In this document: in pieces, positions 1 through 5,000 of the stretch
Layout of the letters: each line of letters opens with the position of its first letter
How positions within the stretch are numbered: position 1 is the first letter of the stretch
Notes under the pieces: model-generated
The model's input: only the letters and a program-made list of their open reading frames with translations
Database searches by the model: none
Told to the model about the DNA's origin: nothing
Made by a program: the position numbers and the translations under genes
From: Streptomycetales bacterium
Lineage (GTDB): Bacteria > Actinomycetota > Actinomycetes > Prado026
NCBI GenBank assembly: GCA_025361995.1
Contig: JANYIP010000271.1
Span: 1 to 5,000 of the forward strand
Length of the DNA: 5,000 nucleotides
Reading direction: 5' to 3'

Positions 1-522
1 TCCGACGTCGGAGCCGGCGTCCGGCTCGGTGAGCACCATGCTGCCGCCCCAGCCGCGCTGGCCGCAGACCTGGGCCCACTTCTTCTGCTCGGGGGTGCCC
101 AGGCTCCAGAAGACGTGCGCGAACGCGTAGCCGGAGGCGTAGATGTGCACGGCCGGGTTGGAGCCCAGCACCATCTCGGCGATCGCCCAGCGCACCGAGG
201 GTGGCGTGGCGGTCCCGCCCATGTCCTGCGGCAGGTCGAGCTGGCCCCATCCGGCGTCGACGTACGCCGCGTACGACTTCTTGAACGAGTCGGGCATGGT
301 CACGCTGAAGGTGGTGGGGTCGAAGACGGGGGGGTTGCGGTCACCGTCGGTGAACGACTCGGCGAGCTCGTTCGTCGCGAGCCGCTCGACCTCCACCAGG
401 ATCGAGCGTGCGGTGTCGACGTCGAGCTCGGCGTAGCGCCCGGTGCCGAGGATGTCCTGGCGGCCGAACACCTCGAAGAGGTTGAACTCGATGTCACGCA
501 GGTTGGACCGGTAGTGCCCCAT
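1..522 (-). CDS. acyl-CoA dehydrogenase, FadE5-like (5' part, runs off the window)
   Basis: Flavin-dependent dehydrogenase that introduces the alpha-beta double bond into acyl-CoA in fatty-acid beta-oxidation; cytoplasmic. Only the first 174 codons are present. The ATG at 522-520 is preceded, 8 bases upstream, by a good ribosome-binding site (GAAGGGGA, 531-538), which supports this start. The protein opens MGHYRSNLRDIEFNLFEVFG and continues with GDRNPPVFDP, SFKKSYAAYVDAGW, LGSNPAVHIYASGYAF and LGTPEQKKW, and ends at MVLTEPDAGSDVG, the conserved acyl-CoA dehydrogenase segment near the flavin and substrate site. From memory, this N-terminus matches mycobacterial FadE5 (Rv0244c) closely, including the 'SHY.SN.RD..FNLFEV' opening. 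The catalytic glutamate and C-terminal helical domain lie outside the window, so the exact family member and its chain-length preference cannot be judged. It is 67 bases downstream of the transglutaminase gene on the same strand but functionally unrelated, so it is probably transcribed separately. Confidence 0.93.
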   Translation of the reverse strand, partial: MGHYRSNLRDIEFNLFEVFGRQDILGTGRYAELDVDTARSILVEVERLATNELAESFTDGDRNPPVFDPTTFSVTMPDSFKKSYAAYVDAGWGQLDLPQDMGGTATPPSVRWAIAEMVLGSNPAVHIYASGYAFAHVFWSLGTPEQKKWAQVCGQRGWGGSMVLTEPDAGSDVG

Positions 523-567
523 GACCGTGCTCCCCTTCGTGCGGCGCGCTGCTGCCGACGTCCAATT

Positions 568-604
568 CGTACCCGTCAGTAACATGATGCTACTGGCGAG
601 TAAC
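568..604 (-). promoter_or_regulatory. candidate operator: two GTTACT-type boxes before the acyl-CoA dehydrogenase gene
   Basis: On the minus strand, GTTACTCGCCAGTAGC (604-589) and GTTACTGACGGGTACG (583-568) share GTTACT..C...GTA and start exactly 21 bases apart, about two helical turns. The first box is a fair inverted repeat (TACT-N4-AGTA core, 6 of 8 base pairs). The second is weaker (TAC-N6-GTA). The upstream box overlaps the stop codon of the transglutaminase gene. Fatty-acid degradation genes in bacteria are often controlled by TetR-family repressors that bind short palindromes released by acyl-CoA, which would fit the downstream gene. The regulator and the site are inferred. I could not find a clear -10/-35 pair here. 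Confidence 0.4.
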
Positions 605-2662
605 TTCCGCAAGGGTTCGACTCAGGTCGTCGAGCGCGTCCACTGCCCACCCGACCTCTGCATCACTGGGTACGTCGGGGCTGTAGCACTCGCGTTCGAG
701 CGTGCCGAGGGCTCCGCCCGACCCGGCGGGGAGCCGACGGGCCAGCTCGGCGATGGTCTCCGCGGGTCGCCGGCCCCGTCCGGTGTCGGCGAGCACGCCC
801 TCCAGCCGGCGGAAGGCGAGCAGGACCGGCCCAGGGGGCGCGGTCGGGCGCGTGGAACCGGCTGCTGCCACTGCGCGCCGCCGCCGGGTCACCCGGGCCA
901 GCCACCGCAACACGATCCCGACGAGCAGCGCGAGCAGGCCGGCGATCATCCCGGCTGCCGCCCGACTGGTCGCCGTGTCGAAGATGTCGTGCCCAAGGGT
1001 GGCCAGCAGCGACGGGCTGTCCGCCTCCGCCAGCGCCGCCCCGGCGGTGGGGTCGGACGGCGCCCAGCCGATCCCCGGGTACCACACCTCGACCCAGGCG
1101 TGCGCGTTGGAGACGAGCATCCGGCGCACACCACCGGCGGCCGGGGTCCCGTACGCGAGCCCGGTCACCATCCGCGCCGGGACGCCGCGGGACCGCAGCA
1201 GCACGACCTCGGCCGAGGCGAACTGCTCGCAGAACCCGGCGTTGGAGGTGAACAGGAAGTCGTCGACCGCGTCGGCGCCCGGCGCCGGGACGGGGGAGTC
1301 CAGCTGGTACTTCTCGTTCTCCCGCAGGTACGTCTCGACAGCCCGCACCTCGGCGTACCGCGTGGTCGCGCCGCTGGTGATCTGGGCGCCCAGGTCACGT
1401 ACCCGCTGTGGCAGCGAGGCCGGCAGCTGCAGCCAGCGCGGGTCGCGGGGGTCGGTGCCTGTGTCGGAGCCGGCGGCGGCCAGCACCTTCGGGTCGGTGA
1501 CCTCCGGCACGGAGGTCACCGTGTATGTCGTGGGGATGTTGCCGTCGCTCGCCGTCCCCAGGATCAGCCCGCCGTCGCTGTCCAGGAGCAGCCGCCCGTG
1601 GACTGTCACCGAGGTCACCGCGCCGGGGGCGACCACCGACCCGCTGAACTGGTCCAGCAGGTGAACCACGTCGGTCCGCGGGGCGGTGCTCGCCAGCGAC
1701 GGCGACGGGTCCAGCTGCTGCGGGACGGCGTAGGTGGGCCCGTTCGTGAGCTGTTCGAGCGAGCTGGTGGTGCCGAACCAGGCCTGCCCGTCATACGTCG
1801 ACAGGACCGTGCCCCGCCAGAGCTCCGGGCTGTCGGCGGGTACGTCGAGGACGGGCGCATCGGACAGCGAGCCGCGGGTGCGCAGGTCCATGATCCCGCT
1901 GGAGTAGTAGCCGGTGCCGCGAACCTCGGCGGACGAGGCGTCGAGCTGGGTGTCGTTCCCGAGGAGTCGGCTCCGGGCGCTCAACCCGTTCGGCTGCGGC
2001 AGCAGCAGGAACACGACGAGACCCGCGACCATGGTGATCGCGACCGCTCCGGCGGTCCCGGTGCCTGTGCTGGACGACCTGCTGGACGAGTCGCTGGACG
2101 GGCTCCCGGACGACGCAGGGCCCGACCGCACCGGCCGAGCGAGCGCGTGGCCGGCCTCCAGCTGCTCGAGGCGCTGCGCCAGGACCAGCGCGGTCACGGC
2201 GGTCGGCCACCCGACCAGCAGCGGGACGGCCACCGCAGGGCCGGGAGCAAGGCCGGCCGCCAGCACCGTCATGAACAGGCCGATGGTCAGGCCGACGAGC
2301 AGGTCGCGCCGGGTACCCAGCACCAGCGCGTGGGCGACCGCGAGACCAGCGAGCAGCGTCGCGAGCACCGGGCCGATGGACTGCAGCGGGTCTTCGCCCA
2401 GGCCGGCGAGCGCGCTGTGGACTGCGTACCCGGCGACGAGCAGCAGCACCCCGATGCTGGCGCGGCGGCGCAGGACGGCCTCGACCGGCGAAGCGAGCCA
2501 CACCGGCGCCGCGCAGGCGAGCACGAAGCAGCCGACCACGGCGACGGTCATCGATCCCGAGAGCAGCTGGGCGGTGGCCAGCGCCAGGAGGCCGGCCAGT
2601 CCGGCGACCAGCACGGCGATCCGCAGCGGCAGCCGGGCTGCCTCAGCGTCGCTGAGGCCCAT
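590..2662 (-). CDS. TgpA-type membrane transglutaminase (DUF3488 / transglutaminase core / DUF4129)
   Basis: A 690-residue membrane protein. Six hydrophobic helices (about 12-34, 37-57, 68-88, 95-116, 119-139, 141-161) match the DUF3488/TgpA N-terminal region. A Ser-rich linker (183-198) and a seventh helix (about 204-222) follow. Then comes a long extracytoplasmic part with a transglutaminase-like core: Cys478 in NAGFCEQFA, His521 in NAHAWVEVW and Asp537 in SDPTAG form a complete catalytic triad. An eighth helix (about 567-587) ends in the positive-inside cluster RVTRRRR, and a cytoplasmic DUF4129-like tail (about 612-690) closes the protein. Such proteins may cross-link or cleave peptides in the envelope; the substrate is unknown. 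The ATG at 2662 overlaps the DUF58 stop as TGATG. An in-frame GTG at 2665 is an equally placed alternative adding one residue. The ribosome-binding site is weak (GGTGG), so translation is probably coupled to DUF58. Upstream open codons as far as 2875 are Arg-rich and overlap DUF58, so I rejected that longer start. Confidence 0.92.
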   Translation of the reverse strand: MGLSDAEAARLPLRIAVLVAGLAGLLALATAQLLSGSMTVAVVGCFVLACAAPVWLASPVEAVLRRRASIGVLLLVAGYAVHSALAGLGEDPLQSIGPVLATLLAGLAVAHALVLGTRRDLLVGLTIGLFMTVLAAGLAPGPAVAVPLLVGWPTAVTALVLAQRLEQLEAGHALARPVRSGPASSGSPSSDSSSRSSSTGTGTAGAVAITMVAGLVVFLLLPQPNGLSARSRLLGNDTQLDASSAEVRGTGYYSSGIMDLRTRGSLSDAPVLDVPADSPELWRGTVLSTYDGQAWFGTTSSLEQLTNGPTYAVPQQLDPSPSLASTAPRTDVVHLLDQFSGSVVAPGAVTSVTVHGRLLLDSDGGLILGTASDGNIPTTYTVTSVPEVTDPKVLAAAGSDTGTDPRDPRWLQLPASLPQRVRDLGAQITSGATTRYAEVRAVETYLRENEKYQLDSPVPAPGADAVDDFLFTSNAGFCEQFASAEVVLLRSRGVPARMVTGLAYGTPAAGGVRRMLVSNAHAWVEVWYPGIGWAPSDPTAGAALAEADSPSLLATLGHDIFDTATSRAAAGMIAGLLALLVGIVLRWLARVTRRRRAVAAAGSTRPTAPPGPVLLAFRRLEGVLADTGRGRRPAETIAELARRLPAGSGGALGTLERECYSPDVPSDAEVGWAVDALDDLSRTLAEVTRQ
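2069..2116 (-). repeat. 12-bp tandem repeat, four units, coding a Ser-rich linker
   Basis: On the plus strand the units GCTGGACGACCT, GCTGGACGAGTC, GCTGGACGGGCT and CCCGGACGACGC follow each other without gaps. Read on the coding strand they give ASSG, SPSS, DSSS and RSSS (residues 183-198 of the transglutaminase). The period of four codons keeps the frame whatever the copy number. By the predicted topology the linker sits on the cytoplasmic side between helices 6 and 7. Confidence 0.8.
2640..2658 (-). promoter_or_regulatory. hairpin immediately after the transglutaminase start codon
   Basis: A perfect 8-bp inverted repeat GCCTCAGC / GCTGAGGC (2640-2647 and 2651-2658) has a 3-base loop. On the mRNA it begins two bases after the ATG at 2662-2660 and would lie under an initiating ribosome. 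Ribosomes finishing DUF58 end at 2662 and would reach into this structure, so it fits translational coupling of the two genes. The structure is seen in the sequence; the regulatory effect is inferred. Confidence 0.45.
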
Positions 2663-3732
2663 CACCACGTCGCCACCGACCCGGTCGCGGGCCGTGGGTC
2701 CTCCAGCCGCCGGATCTCGACGCCGGCTGCTGCGGCCATGCTCTCGACCGCGTGCCACCACGACGTCGGCAGCGCGGTCACGGCCACGTGGAGCAGGCCG
2801 CCGCGACCGGTGGCGGCCAGCGCCGACTCGATGAGCCGCTGGTCTGGCAGCCCCGGCGGGTCGAGCGCCGCGCACCAGTCGAGCAGCGCTGTGCGGCTGG
2901 TGACCCGGAGGGGCTCGAGGCCGGGCTGGGCGGCCACGAGCGAGATCACGTACCCGGCCCCCAAGGCGGCCACCGCGGTCGAGGCCACCAGCGAGACCAG
3001 CCGCTCCCAGCCGGGTTCGGCGGTCGGGCCGACGACCAGGATGTCCAGGGTGCCGCCGCGGGGGACCTCACGCTCCAGGACGACCAGCCGGCCGCGGCGC
3101 GCTGTGCTGCGCCAGTGCACCTGGCGGGCCTCGTCGCCGGACTGCCACTCCCGGATCCCGTGCACATCGACCCCGCTGCGGTCCGGTCGGGCCTGCCGGG
3201 TCGAGGCCCCGAGGCTGCGGCTGGGGGGCAGCCGGACGGGGACGAGCGCCGGGTGCACGGTGAGCTCGGTGGTCAGGTCGCCGGCCGCCTGGGTGATCAC
3301 GAGTCCGAGCGGGGCCGAGCTCACGAGCAGGGCGCGGCTGGTCGACGTCCGGCCACGCGTGACGGCGCTGCGCTCGACGCTGACCTGGGCGGTCGCCCCC
3401 GGCGCCAAGGCGTCGACGACGACGGTCACGTCGGTGAGGCCGACCACGGTGTGGGTCAGCGTGGTCAGCGGGCTGGTCCGGCGGCCGCTGTTGCGTACGG
3501 TCAGGCGGGTCGCGACCGGCTGGCCGAGGTCGGCCCTGGCCGGTACGTCCACGGTGACGTCGAGGTCGGACAGCCGGGGCCGCAGCAGGATCGCCGCGAC
3601 GCCCAGGCCGAGCGACGCCCCTGCGAGCAGCAGGAGCCAGCTGTCGACGGTCATGACGGACAGCACGCCGAGCACGGGGGCTGCGATCAGGGGCAGCCAA
3701 CCGAGCCGGGTCGGGCGTGGGGTGGCCTTCAT
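2662..3732 (-). CDS. DUF58 domain-containing membrane-anchored protein
   Basis: A 356-residue member of the DUF58 (COG1721) family, usually encoded beside a MoxR ATPase and thought to be its partner or target adaptor. Two hydrophobic helices (about 11-28 and 31-50) form an N-terminal hairpin anchor. A beta-rich region (about 55-165) follows. The family signature is at residues 192-221: G-I-R-E-W-Q-S-G-D with R203, W207, A211-R212 and E220, corresponding to the typical R-Y--GD--R-I-W--SAR---L-V-E pattern. The C-terminal part resembles a von Willebrand A fold, but the place of the DxSxS metal motif reads GPTAE (235-239), so metal binding looks degenerate. The ATG at 3732 lies 24 bases after the MoxR stop. 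Its only purine-rich match, GAAGG, sits 13 bases upstream, which is far. The gene ends in TGATG with the transglutaminase start. It is the middle gene of the operon. Confidence 0.9.
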   Translation of the reverse strand: MKATPRPTRLGWLPLIAAPVLGVLSVMTVDSWLLLLAGASLGLGVAAILLRPRLSDLDVTVDVPARADLGQPVATRLTVRNSGRRTSPLTTLTHTVVGLTDVTVVVDALAPGATAQVSVERSAVTRGRTSTSRALLVSSAPLGLVITQAAGDLTTELTVHPALVPVRLPPSRSLGASTRQARPDRSGVDVHGIREWQSGDEARQVHWRSTARRGRLVVLEREVPRGGTLDILVVGPTAEPGWERLVSLVASTAVAALGAGYVISLVAAQPGLEPLRVTSRTALLDWCAALDPPGLPDQRLIESALAATGRGGLLHVAVTALPTSWWHAVESMAAAAGVEIRRLEDPRPATGSVATW

Positions 3733-3751
3733 CGACGGAGGGTGGCCTTCA
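3720..3751 (-). repeat. 12-bp direct repeat duplicating the DUF58 start region
   Basis: GGGTGGCCTTCA (plus strand) occurs at 3720-3731 and again at 3740-3751, offset by 20 bases. On the coding strand the downstream copy begins at the DUF58 ATG (ATGAAGGCCACCC) and the upstream copy has GTG in its place (GTGAAGGCCACCC). Because the offset is not a multiple of three, the GTG copy is out of frame. It reads MKATLRR (if GTG initiates) and then TGA, which overlaps the real start as ATGA. Confidence 0.75.
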
Positions 3752-3756
3752 CCGGG

Positions 3757-4749
3757 CTACTGCACGGGCACGGGGATGAGGGCGACCAGGTCGGCCACCA
3801 ACCCCTCGGCCCGGCCGGCAGCGGAGCCGGTCCCGCTGGTACCGTCGACCAGGACGAGCCGGTGCGCCAGCACCGACGGCGCCAGCACCTTGGTGTCGTC
3901 GGGGACGACGTAGTCGCGCCCGGTCAGCAGGGCGCGCGCCTGTGCGCACCGCACCAGGGTCAGGGCGGCCCGAGAGCTGGCCCCGAGCTGGATCCGCGGG
4001 TCCTCGCGGGTGGCGCGTACCACCGCGAGGGCGTGCTCCAGGACGGCGTCGGCGACGTACGTGGTCCGTACCCCGATCCGGGCCGCGGTCAGTTGCTCCG
4101 GGTCGACCACGGCCCGCAGGTCGTCGACGGTCGGCCGGACGAGCTGCTCGCGCACGACCTGCCGCTCGGATGCGAGGTCGAGCCCGCCGAGGCGTAGGCA
4201 CACCGCGAACCGGTCGAGCTGCCCTTCGGGGAGCGGGTACGTGCCGTGCTGCTCCAACGGGTTCTGGGTGGCGACCACGAAGAAAGGGTCTGGCAGCCCG
4301 TGGCGTACGCCGTCGACGGTGACCGCGCCCTCGTCCATCGCCTCGAGGAAGGCGGACTGGGTACGTGGCGGCGTGCGGTTGAGCTCGTCGACCAGCACGA
4401 CGTGCGCGAACAGCGGGCCAGGGACGAAGTGGAAGCGGTGCTGGTCCGGGTCCCAGACGCCGGAGCCGGTGATGTCCGAGGGCAGCAGGTCGGCGGTGGC
4501 CTGGATCCGGTGGAACGTTCCGCCGAGGGAGCGCGCGAAGGCTCGGGCCAGCGTGGTCTTCCCGCTGCCGGGGACGTCTTCGATGAGCGCGTGCCCGCCG
4601 GCCAGCAGGGCACAGGTGACGAGCTCGACCGCTCGGTGCCGGCCGTGCACCACCTGCTCGACGTTGGTCACGATCCGCTGGGCGAGCGCGGTGAGATCGT
4701 CGCGGGCGGGCATGGTGACCCCAGGGGGCATCAGGGGCGTGCTCGTCAC
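3757..4749 (-). CDS. MoxR-family AAA+ ATPase
   Basis: A 330-residue cytoplasmic AAA+ ATPase of the MoxR group, chaperone-like proteins thought to use ATP hydrolysis to remodel or activate partner complexes that often carry von Willebrand-like domains. The Walker A is DVPGSGKTT (58-66, Lys64) and the Walker B is VVLVDELNR (117-125, Asp121-Glu122). Sensor 1 is ATQNP (Asn163), and QLDRF (Arg180) is at the usual arginine position. The lid domain includes GASSRAALTLVRCAQARALL and GRDYVVPDDTKVLAP, both typical of MoxR proteins. The length is normal for the family. The start is GTG at 4749, chosen because GAAGGAG ends 4 bases upstream; ATG codons 7 and 13 have no comparable site. It is the first gene of the likely operon with DUF58 (24-base gap) and the transglutaminase. 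All ATPase motifs are intact, so I expect it to be active. Confidence 0.95.
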   Translation of the reverse strand: MTSTPLMPPGVTMPARDDLTALAQRIVTNVEQVVHGRHRAVELVTCALLAGGHALIEDVPGSGKTTLARAFARSLGGTFHRIQATADLLPSDITGSGVWDPDQHRFHFVPGPLFAHVVLVDELNRTPPRTQSAFLEAMDEGAVTVDGVRHGLPDPFFVVATQNPLEQHGTYPLPEGQLDRFAVCLRLGGLDLASERQVVREQLVRPTVDDLRAVVDPEQLTAARIGVRTTYVADAVLEHALAVVRATREDPRIQLGASSRAALTLVRCAQARALLTGRDYVVPDDTKVLAPSVLAHRLVLVDGTSGTGSAAGRAEGLVADLVALIPVPVQ

Positions 4750-4753
4750 TGGA

Positions 4754-4760
4754 CTCCTTC
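4754..4760 (-). promoter_or_regulatory. ribosome-binding site of the MoxR gene
   Basis: GAAGGAG on the minus strand lies 4 bases upstream of the GTG at 4749. The match is strong although the spacing is short. It decides in favour of the GTG over the in-frame ATG codons at residues 7 and 13. Confidence 0.7.
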
Positions 4761-4919
4761 GTGCGGGGTGCGCGTCCTCTGATTGGGCATCGGCGCACGG
4801 AGACGTCCTCTTGACGTGAACCTCGGGACGGAGGCGTACGTGGTACTAGCGCCAAGGTCCGATGGCGGACGAGACCAAGGCTGTGGCGTCCCGGGTGCTC
4901 TCGAGATCGAACCAGACCT

Positions 4920-4963
4920 GTGGGGGGAGCGTTCGCGAGCAAGCAGGTCGCCGAGCCCCCCAC
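4920..4963. terminator. possible terminator-like or leader stem-loop
   Basis: GTGGGGGG (4920-4927) and CCCCCCAC (4956-4963) form a perfect 8-bp GC stem around a 28-base loop. The loop holds a smaller repeat, GCGA/TCGC (4935-4938, 4948-4951). Neither strand has a T-run after the stem, so a classical rho-independent terminator is not supported. Actinobacterial terminators often lack one, so it could end a gene beyond 5000, or be part of the MoxR leader. Confidence 0.3.
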
Positions 4964-5000
4964 TTCCGCGTCGATCTTGAGAGATGTCCCCTCCCGACGG

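Larger units (their letters stand above)
4750..5000. other. leader / intergenic stretch before the operon
   Basis: I see no convincing gene here. One minus-strand frame is open from the window edge to a TGA at 4748-4746 that overlaps the MoxR GTG as GTGA. However, about a third of its codons end in A or T (including AGA, CTT and TCT), unlike the neighbouring genes, and its Ser/Arg/Pro-rich translation matches nothing I recognise. Small inverted repeats are present: ACGTC/GACGT (4803-4817, loop of 5), GTAC-GTG-GTAC (4836-4846), GTCCG/CGGAC (4857-4870, loop of 4) and the long one at 4920-4963. No promoter could be assigned with confidence. The operon promoter is presumably in this stretch or just beyond it. 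Confidence 0.55.

Noticed and set aside
523..589. Terminator after the transglutaminase gene
   Set aside because: No GC-rich stem-loop or T-run is present in the gap, so read-through into the dehydrogenase gene cannot be excluded.
2663..2875. Longer N-terminus for the transglutaminase (start at 2875)
   Set aside because: The extra 71 residues are Arg-rich, overlap the DUF58 coding sequence, and precede the natural start of the membrane region at MGLSDAEAA.
521..3913. Plus-strand open frame of 1130 codons
   Set aside because: It lies opposite the transglutaminase and DUF58 genes. Its translation is Arg/Gly/Gln-rich with no recognisable domain, while the minus-strand proteins have clear motifs. 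Long antisense frames are expected in high-GC DNA.
2752..4197. Plus-strand open frame of 481 codons
   Set aside because: It is a shadow of DUF58 and MoxR, with a Gly/Arg/Gln-rich translation and no domain.
4811..4850. Plus-strand TTGACG as a -35 element
   Set aside because: No acceptable -10 hexamer follows at 16-18 bases, and no plus-strand gene lies downstream.
4880..4925. tRNA-like GGTTCGATC on the minus strand
   Set aside because: It resembles a T-loop, but the flanking bases do not form a five-base T-stem, and no acceptor or anticodon arms could be found.
3749..4963. Minus-strand open frame of 404 codons overlapping the MoxR gene
   Set aside because: It covers the MoxR gene in another frame and translates to Arg/Ala/Pro-rich low-complexity sequence. 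The MoxR frame has all the AAA+ motifs.

Overview
This window is high-GC DNA with strong third-position GC bias. The four gene products look actinobacterial: a FadE5-type acyl-CoA dehydrogenase and a MoxR / DUF58 / TgpA-type transglutaminase trio. The genus cannot be fixed from the sequence. All real genes lie on the minus strand, so transcription runs from high to low coordinates, and the very long plus-strand reading frames are antisense shadows.

Layout in transcription order. Positions 5000-4750 are a leader or intergenic stretch with several small inverted repeats and no convincing gene. A MoxR-family AAA+ ATPase follows (4749-3757, GTG start with a strong Shine-Dalgarno). After a 24-base gap comes a membrane-anchored DUF58 protein (3732-2662). 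Its stop codon overlaps the start codon of a multi-pass membrane transglutaminase of the TgpA type (2662-590) as TGATG. A 67-base gap then leads to the 5' part of an acyl-CoA dehydrogenase gene (522-1), which runs out of the window.

The first three genes form a compact operon of a widespread but poorly understood module. In it a MoxR ATPase is thought to act with a DUF58 (von Willebrand-like) partner on a target, here next to a membrane protein with an extracytoplasmic transglutaminase/protease-like domain. A cell-envelope role is the usual inference. The acyl-CoA dehydrogenase is a separate function (fatty-acid beta-oxidation). It has its own ribosome-binding site and probably its own promoter, because two similar GTTACT...GTA boxes 21 bp apart lie in and just before the gap.

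I see no mobile element, CRISPR array, RNA gene or defence system. The gene content is ordinary. The points worth a second look are small: the paired boxes before the dehydrogenase, a hairpin directly after the transglutaminase start codon, a duplicated start region before DUF58, a 12-bp tandem repeat coding a Ser-rich linker, and a degenerate metal-binding motif in DUF58.
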